DNA of 64,000 nt from positions 7,459,500 to 7,523,499 of the forward strand of contig NC_052517.1 in assembly GCF_014356525.2 (NCBI RefSeq). The letters are read 5' to 3'. Each line of letters starts with the position of its first letter. Position 1 is the first letter of the stretch. The notes beneath the pieces were generated by a model. The model saw only the letters and a program-made list of their open reading frames with translations. It was not told the DNA's origin and made no database searches. The position numbers and the translations under genes are program-made. This DNA comes from Nilaparvata lugens. Its lineage: Eukaryota > Arthropoda > Insecta > Hemiptera > Delphacidae. Positions 59,901 through 63,833 of this stretch are shown here, in pieces.

Positions 59901-61172
59901 TAAAACAAATTCATTTCCAGCAAAATCAGCAAGAAAAATAGTGGAAAAGCTGTTCAAAATAACAAGATTTGAAAAATCAAAAACAACACAGATCAAGCTT
60001 CGTGTGGGACAATCACAATAATTCGCCAAAGCTTTTATGGTAAACTTTGCATTCTGATTGGTTGGAAATTTGAATTATTTACAAGTTGAAATGAGTCAAA
60101 ATTAGGAAAATAGAACACACATTTCCAGGATGTATTTACAACGCTATGAGCAGATTAAAAATAAACAGAGAGTTACAGAAATAATATTGTTCATAACAAA
60201 GTAGAGTTCAATTCATTGGGAAAATGAATATGAGCCAACTATTAAACTGATCATTTGAAGCATTATTCACAAGTTCGCTGAATGCTGTTGTTTTCTTTCC
60301 TAATGTTCTACAGCCTTCACATTTTAAAATATGCAATTTTCTTGTCTAATCATTAATTTCTTCAATTTCTGCAACAACGGTAGAATTGAAAGCCAAGATT
60401 CGAGAAGCGATTTCAAATTCCAGTTGTAATGTTACGTCAAACCATGGACAATGTGATGAAGAGACTACAGTATCGTTTGCGTAGAAAGGGAACACACCTG
60501 CAAGATGTAATCTTCAAAAAATAAATGTTACGGTATTATTTATTATAAAATGGCATTTTTTTACTATTGAATGATATGAAAAACTTTATTTGAAGATTTG
60601 TTTTTCTTGAAATTATTCAACTTTCAAAATTTCCCGTTTCTCTGAAACACTCTGTATCTTAGTATTCATGAAAAATGAACATGAATAATTATTTATATTA
60701 AAGGTCAATTTTTGGACTTGTGAAAAAGAGTACCAAAATTTTATTAAGGAATATCAGCGTCAAGTATTGAAGCTTAGTATAAGCATCAATATCTTACTCA
60801 TTCATATTCAAGAGCTTACAAGAATTATTGTTATATTATTCAGAAGGAGTCCAAATAATCCAGAAAGAATTATTCACAAAATTTGAACCACACTTCAAAA
60901 AAAAAGAGAATTATTATACAATTTCCTCAATCAATCACCTGTATCGTATGATCCAGATTGTTGATGATCCTTATGACACGACCGGAACTGGTTTTTGGGG
61001 GCACACCTCCCCCCCCTGGCGGAGGCAACTCTCCATCAGCCAGCGACGCCTTCCTGCTCATGGAGCCACCCCTTTGGGGTCCCCAACCGCCCCCTCCGCC
61101 ACCTTGGGGAGGCCCCATCGTGTTGCTGGGAGGGTACCACACACCGGGCGGTTTCTTGCCGTAGCTGGCGTT
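22900..61172 (-). CDS. DCX-EMAP: DCX-EMAP, doublecortin/EMAP microtubule protein gene (17 exons, one frameshift)
   Basis: Seventeen exons, listed separately, total 2521 coding bases, one more than a multiple of three; the excess lies in exon 3. Order: Gly/Pro-rich lead-in; doublecortin domain from [14 protein letters not shown] through [11 protein letters not shown] and TIAGQE to DVDTFYLG; Arg/Ser-rich basic linker; HELP motif with PEKRLQLDW then YGYRGHD and [10 protein letters not shown]; then a WD40 array with strand ends such as HIRIWS, SVWQW, IVAWDS, LVFWDI and LMLWDI, and a TAG stop. The doublecortin-HELP-WD40 order is that of insect DCX-EMAP. The Drosophila protein is known as a microtubule-associated component of mechanosensory cilia, needed in chordotonal and campaniform receptors. 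The start codon was not found; the first exon follows an acceptor, so more N-terminal sequence lies upstream. Introns run from about 0.75 to 4.9 kb and are full of repeats. Every splice phase matches its neighbour apart from the internal shift in exon 3. Confidence 0.9.
23100..24120 (-). repeat. R1 family, nested and rearranged copies in DCX-EMAP intron 16
   Basis: GTTCTGTGAACAGTAGACCTC at 23140 opens it and AAACTGTCAACTTGACAG closes it. Inside, several copies of AGCCCGAGTTGAAAGCAGAG and of GCATGCGTCATTGCATGC are repeated. Confidence 0.65.
24176..24290 (-). CDS. DCX-EMAP: DCX-EMAP exon 16: WD40 segment
   Basis: Acceptor TATGTTCAAG|GT, donor TTCTTCAG|GTAAAT, phase 1 in and phase 2 out. It encodes [20 protein letters not shown] and LRFFR, the D-x-GYLRFFR blade found in EMAP proteins. 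Confidence 0.92.
24335..25860 (-). mobile_element. LINE L1w, decayed copy
   Basis: The coding remnant 24720-24439 reads [20 protein letters not shown] and [14 protein letters not shown], a C-terminal Cys/His knuckle typical of non-LTR polyproteins, then the same 3' UTR as at 8.0 kb. Upstream it is broken by stops and internal repetition at 24700-25150. Confidence 0.8.
25885..26152 (-). mobile_element. tRNA-derived SINE
   Basis: On the - strand from 26152: box A-like TGGCTCGTTGGAGTAAG, box B-like GAGTTCAAATC about 45 bases later, then an unrelated body. The tRNA-like fold is too decayed for a working tRNA gene. Lies in DCX-EMAP intron 15. Confidence 0.65.
26306..26401 (-). CDS. DCX-EMAP: DCX-EMAP exon 15: WD40 segment
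   Basis: Acceptor TTTATTTCAG|GG, donor ATAGCAG|GTGTGT, phase 1 to phase 1. It completes the Trp of LVFWDI and encodes [18 protein letters not shown], the EMAP segment before the final blades. Confidence 0.92.
26578..26702. mobile_element. M1 MITE, short copy
   Basis: 125 bp from TATAGTGAGGTCCACGTTAT to ACATGGACTTCACTA. It adjoins an H3 Helitron end at 26703 with the same junction as at 5731. Confidence 0.85.
26703..26930 (-). mobile_element. Helitron H3 fragment, 3' end joined to M1
   Basis: On the - strand it ends CACGGGTCACCTGC at the M1 boundary. Body contains TGATGCGTCATTCGGG and, at the far side, GTATAAGCCAGTTCTTTCC. Confidence 0.7.
26985..27615 (-). repeat. Interspersed repeat, partner of 2990-3770
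   Basis: Reverse complement of the 3' part of the 2990-3770 block, including the CCGAGGCCGTAGGCCGAGG palindromic stretch. In DCX-EMAP intron 14. Confidence 0.7.
27643..27669. repeat. DCX-EMAP: 27-bp copy of the exon 14 end and donor
   Basis: Matches 27756-27782, the last 17 bases of exon 14 and its 5' splice site, with one mismatch. The two copies are 113 bp apart in the same orientation. Confidence 0.85.
27766..27948 (-). CDS. DCX-EMAP: DCX-EMAP exon 14: WD40 segment
   Basis: Acceptor TTTTTCAG|CT, donor ATTCT|GTAAGT, phase 1 to phase 1. It encodes [34 protein letters not shown] and YDLVF. The last 17 exonic bases and the donor are repeated 113 bp away at 27643-27669. Confidence 0.93.
28000..28077. 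repeat. Half copy of the tRNA-containing TIR element
   Basis: CCGAAGACTTCTGCTACTGC, then ATATTGACAACAGGGTTAAC and AGCTAGATG, matches the left 70 bp of the 41917-42106 element. Confidence 0.8.
28166..28715 (+). repeat. Polypurine (GAA/GGA) tract, 550 bp
   Basis: Almost pure purine on the + strand, so pyrimidine on the DCX-EMAP sense strand (intron 13). The long Lys/Arg and Leu/Phe readings across it are compositional artefacts. Confidence 0.92.
28939..29101 (-). CDS. DCX-EMAP: DCX-EMAP exon 13: WD40 segment
   Basis: Acceptor ACGTTGCAG|GTG, donor GCTCCTG|GTCAGT, phase 0 in and phase 1 out. It encodes [33 protein letters not shown] and the NFAPG turn. Confidence 0.92.
29208..30195 (-). mobile_element. 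LINE L1w, two truncated copies
   Basis: 29208-29330 is a short 3' UTR piece. 29390-30195 is a longer copy with the same 3' UTR (TTGACGTGTGGGGTTC on the - strand) and decayed C-terminal coding. Lies in DCX-EMAP intron 12. Confidence 0.8.
30292..30510. mobile_element. M1 MITE copy
   Basis: TATAGTGAGGTCCACCTTTT to ATAACGTGGACCACACTATA, 219 bp. Confidence 0.85.
30668..30815. mobile_element. M2 palindromic MITE
   Basis: CCCGGTTGCACAAAAACCGG to AACCGGCTTTTGTGCAACCG, a full foldback. Confidence 0.88.
30942..31365. mobile_element. M1 MITE copy
   Basis: Ends TATAGTGAGGAGGTCCACG (with a 3-bp duplication GAG) and GTGTATGTCACTATA. The interior matches the 5731 copy. It ends about 65 bp from DCX-EMAP exon 12. 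Confidence 0.85.
31431..31559 (-). CDS. DCX-EMAP: DCX-EMAP exon 12: WD40 segment
   Basis: Acceptor TTGTTGTCAG|GTG, donor ACACAG|GTAAAC, phase 0, 43 codons. It encodes [20 protein letters not shown] then [10 protein letters not shown], a canonical GH-to-W blade. Confidence 0.93.
31640..32220. other. Intron 11 sequence, possible MITE, nothing coding
   Basis: AAAGCTGCGTTCACATCAAAG at 31663 and GGTGTGAACACAGCTTTA at 31812 form an inverted pair bounding about 165 bp, a probable small MITE. A poly-A run sits at 32083. Confidence 0.55.
32223..32290. repeat. (ATT)n microsatellite
   Basis: About 20 ATT units with one interruption, close to the donor of DCX-EMAP exon 11. Confidence 0.95.
32320..32448 (-). 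CDS. DCX-EMAP: DCX-EMAP exon 11: WD40 linker segment
   Basis: Acceptor ATTTTTCAG|CTG, donor AATCAG|GTAGGA, phase 0, 43 codons. It encodes [14 protein letters not shown] and [17 protein letters not shown], matching the EMAP segment that joins the two propellers. A TTA microsatellite lies about 15 bp into the downstream intron. Confidence 0.9.
32518..33192 (-). mobile_element. Non-autonomous Helitron H1, copy 2
   Basis: On the - strand, 5' TCTATATATATATAAAAGCG preceded by A, 3' GACGGCTAG followed by T, 675 bp. This is the A|T insertion site expected of Helitrons. A foldback 3' end of about 220 bp is present, as in copy 1. Confidence 0.85.
33385..34065 (+). mobile_element. Helitron-like H2 fragment
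   Basis: ACGGATCTCGAAAACGGCTC to GAGCGAAGCTCGGTTCCCCG. Also contains CTAGGTCTCATCCCTGGG. Matches the body and 3' end of 2902-4710. Confidence 0.65.
34311..34658. mobile_element. M5 MITE, copy 1
   Basis: AGGGACGGTTTCCGAGCTC at left and GAGCTCGGTAACCGGCCCT at right, with inner inverted GACTCCAGCTG-type arms. The second copy is at 49689-50284. Confidence 0.82.
35183..35311 (-). CDS. DCX-EMAP: DCX-EMAP exon 10: WD40 segment
   Basis: Acceptor ATGTTTCAG|GCT, donor ACTAAA|GTAAGT, phase 0, 43 codons. It encodes [20 protein letters not shown] then [13 protein letters not shown], one complete blade ending in WD. Confidence 0.93.
35380..36474. mobile_element. M3 foldback element carrying a 150-bp minisatellite
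   Basis: Left end CAGAAACAATAGCATAAG then AGATATCCCGTGGTATAGGG; right end CCCTATACCAGGGATATC then TTATGCTATTGTTTCTCT. Between them are about six 150-bp units with CAGTATGAGAGACTACCAGC, the reverse complement of the 1-1760 array. Confidence 0.88.
36484..37240. mobile_element. Foldback DNA transposon remnant, copy 1
   Basis: Long imperfect inverted ends of roughly 200 bp: GTCACTCCCTATTTTTATAC at left, ATAAAAATAGGGAGTGAC at right. Between them a decayed reading has [20 protein letters not shown] and MRSPKKS, the helix-turn-helix linker seen in Tc1/mariner-related transposases. No catalytic domain. Confidence 0.75.
37881..38637. mobile_element. Foldback DNA transposon remnant, copy 2
   Basis: The tandem-duplicated copy of 36484-37240. 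The decayed transposase reading differs from copy 1 at one residue (His to Gln near its end). Confidence 0.75.
38993..39309. mobile_element. M4 MITE spanning the right edge of the tandem duplication
   Basis: ACTCCGTACAAAATTACTTC at left and GTTATTTTGTACAGAGTATA at right. The copy in the first duplicate (37593-37827) is cut off by the duplication junction. Confidence 0.75.
39487..39618 (-). CDS. DCX-EMAP: DCX-EMAP exon 9: WD40 segment
   Basis: Acceptor CATTCCAG|CCG, donor TTTGAG|GTAAAA, phase 0, 44 codons. It encodes [20 protein letters not shown] then GFVTIYSVD, one full blade. It lies about 260 bp below the right edge of the 1.4-kb tandem duplication. Confidence 0.92.
39885..40126. mobile_element. 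Palindrome-ended MITE inside a LINE-tail remnant
   Basis: CAAAGACCTTGAAGAGATAT at left and ATGCATCTTTAAGGTCTTTG at right. It interrupts a LINE-like tail whose end AATAATAAATGAAAATAAAT is at 40200. Confidence 0.7.
40245..40378. repeat. Short tandem repeat of CTTGTATCAT motifs
   Basis: Period about 23 and 46 bp, with CTTGTATCATCTTCGTAT repeated. Adjoins the M7 MITE. Confidence 0.85.
40381..40583. mobile_element. M7 MITE, copy 2
   Basis: GGCTAGGCACACACCAGTTA at left and TAACCGGTGTACACCCAGCC at right, with inner arms GCTGCTTGTGA and TCACAAGCAGC. Confidence 0.82.
40732..40869 (-). CDS. DCX-EMAP: DCX-EMAP exon 8: WD40 segment
   Basis: Acceptor TTTTTGTAG|ACA, donor AAACCG|GTAAGT, phase 0 at both ends, 46 codons. 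It encodes [20 protein letters not shown] and GHLTFWTRR. The [11 protein letters not shown] strand is highly characteristic of EMAP/EML proteins. Confidence 0.93.
41010..41505. repeat. 37-bp minisatellite, about 13 units
   Basis: Unit AATTGTAATGTAAGTAAAT-ATTAAAAACAAGAATACA, 36-38 bp. Units differ only in A-run length and rare deletions. Forms the left arm of a foldback structure. Confidence 0.95.
41505..41800. mobile_element. Right part of foldback element with inverted 37-bp units
   Basis: A hairpin TTCCGGTGATCACACCATC / GATGGTGTGATCACCGAA at 41640-41715 is followed by two 37-bp units in opposite orientation (ACTTACATTACAATTTGTAT). GTAAGTACTAG closes the left array and CTAGTACTTAC opens the right one. 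Confidence 0.8.
41917..42106. mobile_element. TIR element enclosing a tRNA-like sequence
   Basis: TIRs of about 37 bp, AACCACCCCGAAGACTTC and its complement with two mismatches. On the - strand at about 42065-42000 a tRNA-like half has anticodon arm CCTAA-CTGGCAA-TTAGG and T arm CCGGG-TTCGATT-TCCGG. A D arm is not evident. Pol III box B (GGGTTCGATTTCC) is intact. Confidence 0.8.
42427..43545 (-). repeat. R1 family copy split by Helitron H1
   Basis: AGTTCTGTGAACAGTAGACC to GACCTCACTTCGCTCGGTC on the + strand. H1 interrupts it at the CAGCTGATTTA landmark. Confidence 0.8.
42566..43245 (+). mobile_element. Non-autonomous Helitron H1, copy 3, 3' end eroded
   Basis: 5' TCTCTATATATATATATAAA preceded by A. 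The internal terminus CTAGCCGTCAGG is at 43036. The outer 3' end decays after GCGAGCGAAGC. Inserted in an R1 element, so younger than it. Confidence 0.8.
43626..43721 (-). CDS. DCX-EMAP: DCX-EMAP exon 7: WD40 segment
   Basis: Acceptor TTTTAACAG|AAC, donor GTTGCG|GTAAGA, phase 0 at both ends, 32 codons. It encodes [20 protein letters not shown], the repeat in which the WD dipeptide is replaced by WQW, as in other EMAP proteins. Confidence 0.92.
43845..44056. repeat. Repeat fragment with GAGCG..CGAG hairpin
   Basis: GAACGAGCGTTAGCGAGTTC is a perfect hairpin with a short loop. It is followed by an AT-rich segment ending CTTCGAAACCTTTTA. Probably another Helitron-type 3' hairpin. The short ATG-led reading is not a gene. 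Confidence 0.5.
44056..44455. mobile_element. Nested palindromic MITEs
   Basis: Outer ends AGGCTCAACTTACACGTAC and AAGTGTCAGTTGAGCCT, with inner arms GACTAGAGTCG and CATGTGTTTTCAAATGGTGA. Inserted in its left part is a 197-bp palindrome (44081-44277) with arms CATAGCCACCTCTAATACAA and its exact complement. Confidence 0.8.
44456..44770. repeat. GC-rich element with 11-bp and 66-bp tandem repeats
   Basis: ACGAGGGCGGT is repeated several times inside two 66-bp units (GGGCGGAGCGACTGTGGTTC). Flanked by AAAGGTGCGTACAGACT and GTGTACGCAGCTTT, a probable TIR. The several overlapping frames are repeat artefacts. Confidence 0.8.
44850..46290. repeat. GATAC tandem array 2, with higher-order repeat
   Basis: Eight or nine units, mostly 190 bp. 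A variant with ACCAGGGGATATTTTC occurs at about 45030 and 45538, so a roughly 508-bp block of units is itself duplicated. In DCX-EMAP intron 6. Confidence 0.93.
46372..46543 (-). CDS. DCX-EMAP: DCX-EMAP exon 6: WD40 segment
   Basis: Acceptor TTTTTTAG|C, donor AAATG|GTGAGT (consensus). It encodes [14 protein letters not shown], an Arg-rich loop, [14 protein letters not shown] and the GVTAVAYSQ strand. The order HP-x-ASGQ-x-IRIW is typical of EMAP WD repeats. Confidence 0.93.
46560..47480. other. Intron 5 sequence with no recognised gene or element
   Basis: AT-rich. Short CTT runs near 47165-47220. Nothing coding. Confidence 0.5.
47480..47935. repeat. Polypurine tracts with LINE-like flanks
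   Basis: GAAGAAGAAG-rich tracts at 47610-47755 and 47860-47930 separated by a repeat of ACATAAATCAGCG-type LINE tail. Purine on +, so pyrimidine on the DCX-EMAP sense strand. Confidence 0.8.
47993..49000. mobile_element. M6 MITE-like element, about 1 kb
   Basis: Ends TTAGGGCCGTTTGCACAGT and ACTGTGCAAACGGCCCTAA are exact inverted repeats, with further inverted GGTTTAAA-type blocks inside. Flanking TTA/TAA fits a TTAA-like target. No transposase. Confidence 0.82.
49271..49420 (-). CDS. DCX-EMAP: DCX-EMAP exon 5: HELP motif and first blade
   Basis: Acceptor TGTGGAACAG|A, donor ATACAATG|GTCAGC. It completes the Val of WVYGYRG and encodes [29 protein letters not shown] and GHTEDIQ. This is the strongly conserved EMAP-family signature that leads into the WD40 array. 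Confidence 0.93.
49490..51385. repeat. GATAC tandem array 3, inverted, interrupted by M5
   Basis: Units of about 170 bp in opposite orientation: AGAAGATATCCCATGG, TTTGTAGAATTCATTC, TGTTGTGTATCAAGTTGAG, GATACTGTATCAT. An M5 copy is inserted at 49689-50284. In DCX-EMAP intron 4. Confidence 0.9.
49689..50284. mobile_element. M5 MITE, copy 2, carrying a 250-bp insert
   Basis: Ends AAGGGCCGGTTTCCGAGCTC and GAGCTCGGAAACGGCCCTT. Near its right arm at about 50025-50255 a foreign segment (ATTTTATTAACACTACAACT) resembles a reversed LINE tail. Confidence 0.8.
51529..51667 (-). CDS. DCX-EMAP: DCX-EMAP exon 4: start of HELP motif
   Basis: Acceptor TTATTTTCAG|AT, donor GACTGGGT|GTATCC. The exon enters by completing a split Asp codon from exon 3 and leaves at phase 2. 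It encodes [18 protein letters not shown] and [10 protein letters not shown], matching the first half of the EMAP HELP motif. Confidence 0.88.
51790..52420 (-). repeat. R1 family copy
   Basis: TTCAGTGTACAGTAGACCTC to GACCTCACTTCACTCGGTC. The left part carries the same GCATGCAATT-rich segment as the 23.1-24.1 kb copies. Confidence 0.7.
52706..52974. mobile_element. M3 foldback element, unexpanded copy
   Basis: CATAGAGAAACAATAGCG to TACGCTATTGTTTC, 269 bp, one core unit only (TGATACTGGTAGTCTCTCAT). The simplest form of the family that also occurs as 150-bp arrays. Confidence 0.85.
52980..53270 (-). mobile_element. LINE 3' end fragment
   Basis: On the - strand it ends CAAATAAAAGATTTGAGATT with short TCAAATC repeats. 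Contains CTCGGCCTCTGCGCTCAGG. The position and tail suggest a non-LTR 3' end; the family is unknown. Confidence 0.55.
53815..54510 (+). repeat. Polypurine (GGA/GAA) tracts
   Basis: 53815-53915 and 53985-54510, separated by a short unique stretch. Purine on the + strand, hence pyrimidine on the DCX-EMAP sense strand of intron 3, ending about 120 bp from exon 3. All readings through it are artefacts. Confidence 0.9.
54631..54875 (-). CDS. DCX-EMAP: DCX-EMAP exon 3: end of DCX domain and basic linker, frameshifted
   Basis: Acceptor CTCTGTTGCAG|GTG, donor AATG|GTCAGT. The incoming phase-0 frame encodes the end of the doublecortin domain, [11 protein letters not shown] to DTFYLGPGA, and then meets TAA. 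The outgoing frame, offset by one base, encodes the basic linker with VRRSRSRGP and [13 protein letters not shown], and joins exon 4 correctly at phase 1. The exon is 245 nt where 244 would keep frame. The change therefore lies roughly within 54795-54822, a stretch of short G and C runs. It could be a base error, a polymorphism or a true lesion. Confidence 0.85.
55413..57810. repeat. 2.4-kb near-perfect palindrome
   Basis: Arms of about 1.19 kb with only a 2-bp spacer at 56611-56612: GAGCTGGTAGTTTTTACC at 56581 mirrored at 56642. Translated readings on the two arms are identical over 117 residues, so arm identity is very high. The outer limits are GTCTGTTATGACCC and its complement. Lies wholly in DCX-EMAP intron 2. 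Confidence 0.93.
55512..55630 (+). pseudogene. Transposase C-terminal remnant (palindrome left arm)
   Basis: Open reading [17 protein letters not shown], then [16 protein letters not shown] and a stop. The last-helix pattern with RSGGSHLE resembles the end of Tc1/mariner-type transposases. No catalytic part. Mirrored at about 57593-57710 on the - strand. Confidence 0.55.
57820..58085 (+). repeat. Third, diverged copy of the palindrome's outer segment
   Basis: Matches 55520-55750 in direct orientation (GGAAGCCATCTTGAAGAAGT, AGTAATAGATGTTATTAATA) at clearly lower identity than the two palindrome arms. Confidence 0.8.
58408..58682. mobile_element. M3 foldback element, unexpanded copy
   Basis: CATAGAGAAACGATAGCATA then AGATATCCCATGGTATAGGG, mirrored at the right end. 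275 bp with one core unit. TIRs about 75 bp. Confidence 0.88.
59113..59331. mobile_element. MITE nested in H3
   Basis: CAGGACCTCCTATATAGTAT at left and GGTATATAGGTAGTCCTG at right, with inner arms AATGGCCGCCGTATGTGGTG and its complement. Confidence 0.82.
59334..59566. mobile_element. Second MITE nested in H3
   Basis: GGTATATAGAAGAAGATGGT at left and ACCGTTTTCATCTAAATACC at right, imperfect TIRs of about 35 bp. Confidence 0.65.
59777..59893 (-). CDS. DCX-EMAP: DCX-EMAP exon 2: core of doublecortin domain
   Basis: Acceptor TTATTTGCAG|TGT, donor CAAGAG|GTAAAA, phase 0 at both ends, 39 codons. It encodes the doublecortin core [20 protein letters not shown] and [14 protein letters not shown]. 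It reads straight on from exon 1 and into exon 3. Confidence 0.92.
60424..60530 (+). pseudogene. Transposase C-terminal remnant
   Basis: Open reading [20 protein letters not shown] then QDVIFKK and stop. Same layout as the 55512 remnant but a different family member. Followed by TTTCTCTGAAACACTCTGTA, a likely element end near 60655. Confidence 0.5.
60939..61172 (-). CDS. DCX-EMAP: DCX-EMAP exon 1 in window: Gly/Pro lead-in and start of DCX domain
   Basis: Acceptor GCTGACACCAG|AAC; an in-frame TGA just upstream confirms that the exon begins there. Donor ATACAG|GTGATT is weak at positions +3 to +6. It encodes 78 residues: a Gly/Pro/Trp-rich segment, [11 protein letters not shown], then the first strand of the doublecortin domain ([14 protein letters not shown]). 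It is the most GC-rich exon of the gene. A short tandem-repeat array begins about 25 bp upstream of its acceptor. Confidence 0.85.
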
Positions 61173-61194
61173 CTGGTGTCAGCGGTGGGATCAG

Positions 61195-61520
61195 ACAAAA
61201 TTCACATACAAAATACGAATAGACTTACACAAAAATAGAATGAATTTTGAAAAAAATTGAACACAGAATGCACATCCAAATTGAAAAAAATTCAAATACA
61301 GAATACACATACAAACTAAACAAAATACAGATACAGAAAACAAATCCAAATTGAACTAAATACAAATACAGAATATGTATTCAAATTAAACAAAATTCAA
61401 ATACAGAATACACATACAAACTGAACAAAATACAGATACAGAAAACACATTCGAATTGAACAAAATACAAATACAGTATACATATCCAAATTACCAAAAT
61501 ATGAATACAGAATACACAAC
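61195..61520. repeat. Tandem repeat of about 32 bp upstream of DCX-EMAP exon 1
   Basis: AAATACAGAATACACATAC and related ATTGAACAAAATACA blocks repeat about ten times. It reaches within about 25 bp of the exon 1 acceptor. Confidence 0.85.
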
Positions 61521-61629
61521 CCAATGAACGCAATTGATCTTGAGCTTTTCTCTTCTTCTTACAATCAAGAATAAGGCTATAGCCTGTTTCAACTCACATT
61601 CAGCTGCTATTCACGATTTGTTATGTGTA

Positions 61630-61876
61630 ATTATATTGTATTCAAATATCCTATTGTATGGTCAATAGTATCTGGCATTCGTTCCACATGGTTTTTCCAG
61701 TTCAATCTGTTTATTTCAAGTTGTGCAGCTAATGATATTTCTAACTCATTTCTAATGGTCAATATGGAATGGTTATTATTGCCATCTTTTGCGTGGTCTT
61801 GGTTATATCTCTGGTTGCCCTCCAACGACAGGACAAGACAGTGTGTTAAACATGTGTGTACACACATGCTCGTCAT
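61630..61876 (-). pseudogene. LINE reverse-transcriptase C-terminal remnant
   Basis: The - strand reading contains TIRNELEISLAAQLEINRLN then WKNHVERMPDT, the pattern IRxxLxI..W..HVxRM seen at the C terminus of many non-LTR polyproteins. About 80 codons, nothing upstream. Confidence 0.55.
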
Positions 61877-62039
61877 GCAAGTTGTGTGTCATCAGCGAGA
61901 GGTTTTGAACAAAAAACAGCTGTTTGACAGAAGCCCCTAACATAAAATAAACCACTAATAACAATTAATTGATAAACCACTGGGAATCACAAACTATATA
62001 GAAAAGTAGATAAGGGACAAGTGTGTTAGAGGCAGAGAG

Positions 62040-62240
62040 TGAGGGAGAGAGATTGATTATATAATTATGCCTTTATTAGGACGGAGTTAGGACTCCTGGT
62101 CCTCTCTGCACAACCCTAAAGAGAGATTGATTTGATTTGATTGATTAATTGTCTTTATTAGGGCGGAGTTAAGTCTCATGGTCCTCTCTGCCACGCAACC
62201 CTAAAGAGAGATTGATTGATTGATTGATTGATTGAGTACT
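62040..62240 (-). mobile_element. Two short LINE or SINE 3' ends
   Basis: CGGAGTTAGGACTCCTGGTC and CGGAGTTAAGTCTCATGGTC, each with CCTCTCTGC then CAACCCTAAAGAGAGATTG, and each starting from a (GATT)n tail. A third relative is at 62665-62745. Confidence 0.6.
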
Positions 62241-62512
62241 TTATTTATGTAGATTACAATATATACTGTCTTATACACTTATATACAATAGCTTACATAC
62301 AGCAAAATTATAGATGAATTCACATAATAGAGACTAAGAAAATAATTATTGAACTGTATATGATATGAAAAAGCAATTGTAATATAATAACTATAGATAA
62401 TAATTAAATTGTTATGCATCTACATAAATTGGCGGAGCTTTGGACATATCAATGTCCATTCTTCGGAAAGAATATTGAAAATATCCTCCCCACTAACTCT
62501 ATACCAAAGAGA
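62214..62512 (-). mobile_element. LINE 3' tail with (TGAT)n end
   Basis: Reverse complement of 8690-8975, from the (TTGA)n tail to GTTAGTGGGGAGGATATTTT. Confidence 0.78.
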
Positions 62513-62574
62513 GAGAGGAGAGAGAGATATTTGATATTTATTTAATCCATCTTAAATTGCCAGGACTGATGGCA

Positions 62575-62820
62575 AGAGGTCTGAGAGAGAGAGTGTGTGT
62601 GTGTGTGTGAAAGAGTGAGAGAGAGAGAGAGGAGAAATAGAATAGAATAGAATAGAATAGAATAGAATAGAATGGCTGCCTTTATTTTTACCTAGGAAGG
62701 CGGAGTTAGGGCGCAGCCGGCCCTCTCTTACACTCAACCCTCCAATACAAAGCTAAGGGAGAGAAAAGAGAGAGAGAGCGTGTGAGAGAGGGTGAGTGGG
62801 TGAGAGAAGATTGGGGTTCG
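62575..62820. repeat. Microsatellites (GT)n, (GA)n and (AATAG)n
   Basis: GTGTGTGTGTGT at 62594, GAGAGAGA at 62617, AATAG repeated eight times at 62636-62672, and GA-rich DNA at 62755-62810. Confidence 0.9.
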
Positions 62821-62983
62821 ATTTACCATCTTCAAACAACGCTGGTCACGACATTCAGATGCTATTAACTTGACCTGCATCTTTTTTATAAGTCAACATT
62901 AACCAAGGTCAAAATTGATTGATCAAAACTCAAATTATTGTTTGTATCTTTTAGTCTTTACTTCATTCAATTCATGAAAAAAA

Positions 62984-63150
62984 CTAGCAGGTACGTGCTG
63001 CTCCACAAGGTCTAATTAAAAACTTGACAAACTGAAAAGTTGGTCTACTGAAATCTTAGAATGGAATTGAAGAACTGAAGAATTTGAAATAGGCCTATAA
63101 CCATCCTCGGCAAATAAATAATCTATTTATGCAAAATGTCAAGTTAAGAC
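62984..63150 (-). mobile_element. Helitron H3 3' end fragment
   Basis: On the - strand: GGTTATAGGCCTATTTC, AGACCTTGTGGAGCAGCACG and the terminal CTAG at 62987-62984. Confidence 0.7.
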
Positions 63151-63833
63151 TGTTCGATACACTTTTTTTCACTTAAATTGGATAATCTTTTTCAATATAA
63201 TTGTTGAGATCATTATAAGAGTGAGAAAAAGTGGCAACTGAAATTTTTAAGTGGTCCAGAAAGCGAGTTATGGGTTGTTGAGGTGCTAACTTTCCAGATT
63301 CCGTTTTCTTTCCAGATCGTAAACGGTTTTGAATTTTCCATTGGATTTTTTTTTAAATCATTGGCTTTGTTCTAATATGCGTTGTATCGCGATTTATTCC
63401 AAAATAAACAAGTTTCAATTTCAATTTATTTTAATTTATTGAGAAAAAAGATACATTGTAGTGAATGTAGTTAATCAGTGTGGATGCGACAGGCACACTG
63501 TCCAAAACCGCACTCCACACAAAATAATAAAGAATAATAAGAAAACAAAAACAACTTATACAGAAATTAAACGAACTTCAGAATTACATGCTGAATCTTA
63601 AAATAAAATACTAATTACTTATATCATTAAATGCTATTCGTATTGTACAATATCAATAATTTTAATTAAAATAAGAAAATAAGTTTAATTGAAATAATAA
63701 TAGAGAGAATAAGTTCAATATAAATGAAAAAAAGTCGACCATTTGAACTAAACAAAATTAAAAAAAAAAATAAAAAAATAAAACAGAGAAGAAGTAAGGT
63801 AAAGACATATTTATAGATAGATAGCAGAAGAGA
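63150..63833. other. AT-rich DNA with LINE-tail remnant, no gene
   Basis: At 63415-63530, TTTCAATTTATTTTAATTTA, then CACTGTCCAAAACCGCACTC looks like a reversed LINE 3' end. The rest is A-rich and unrecognised. Confidence 0.5.
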
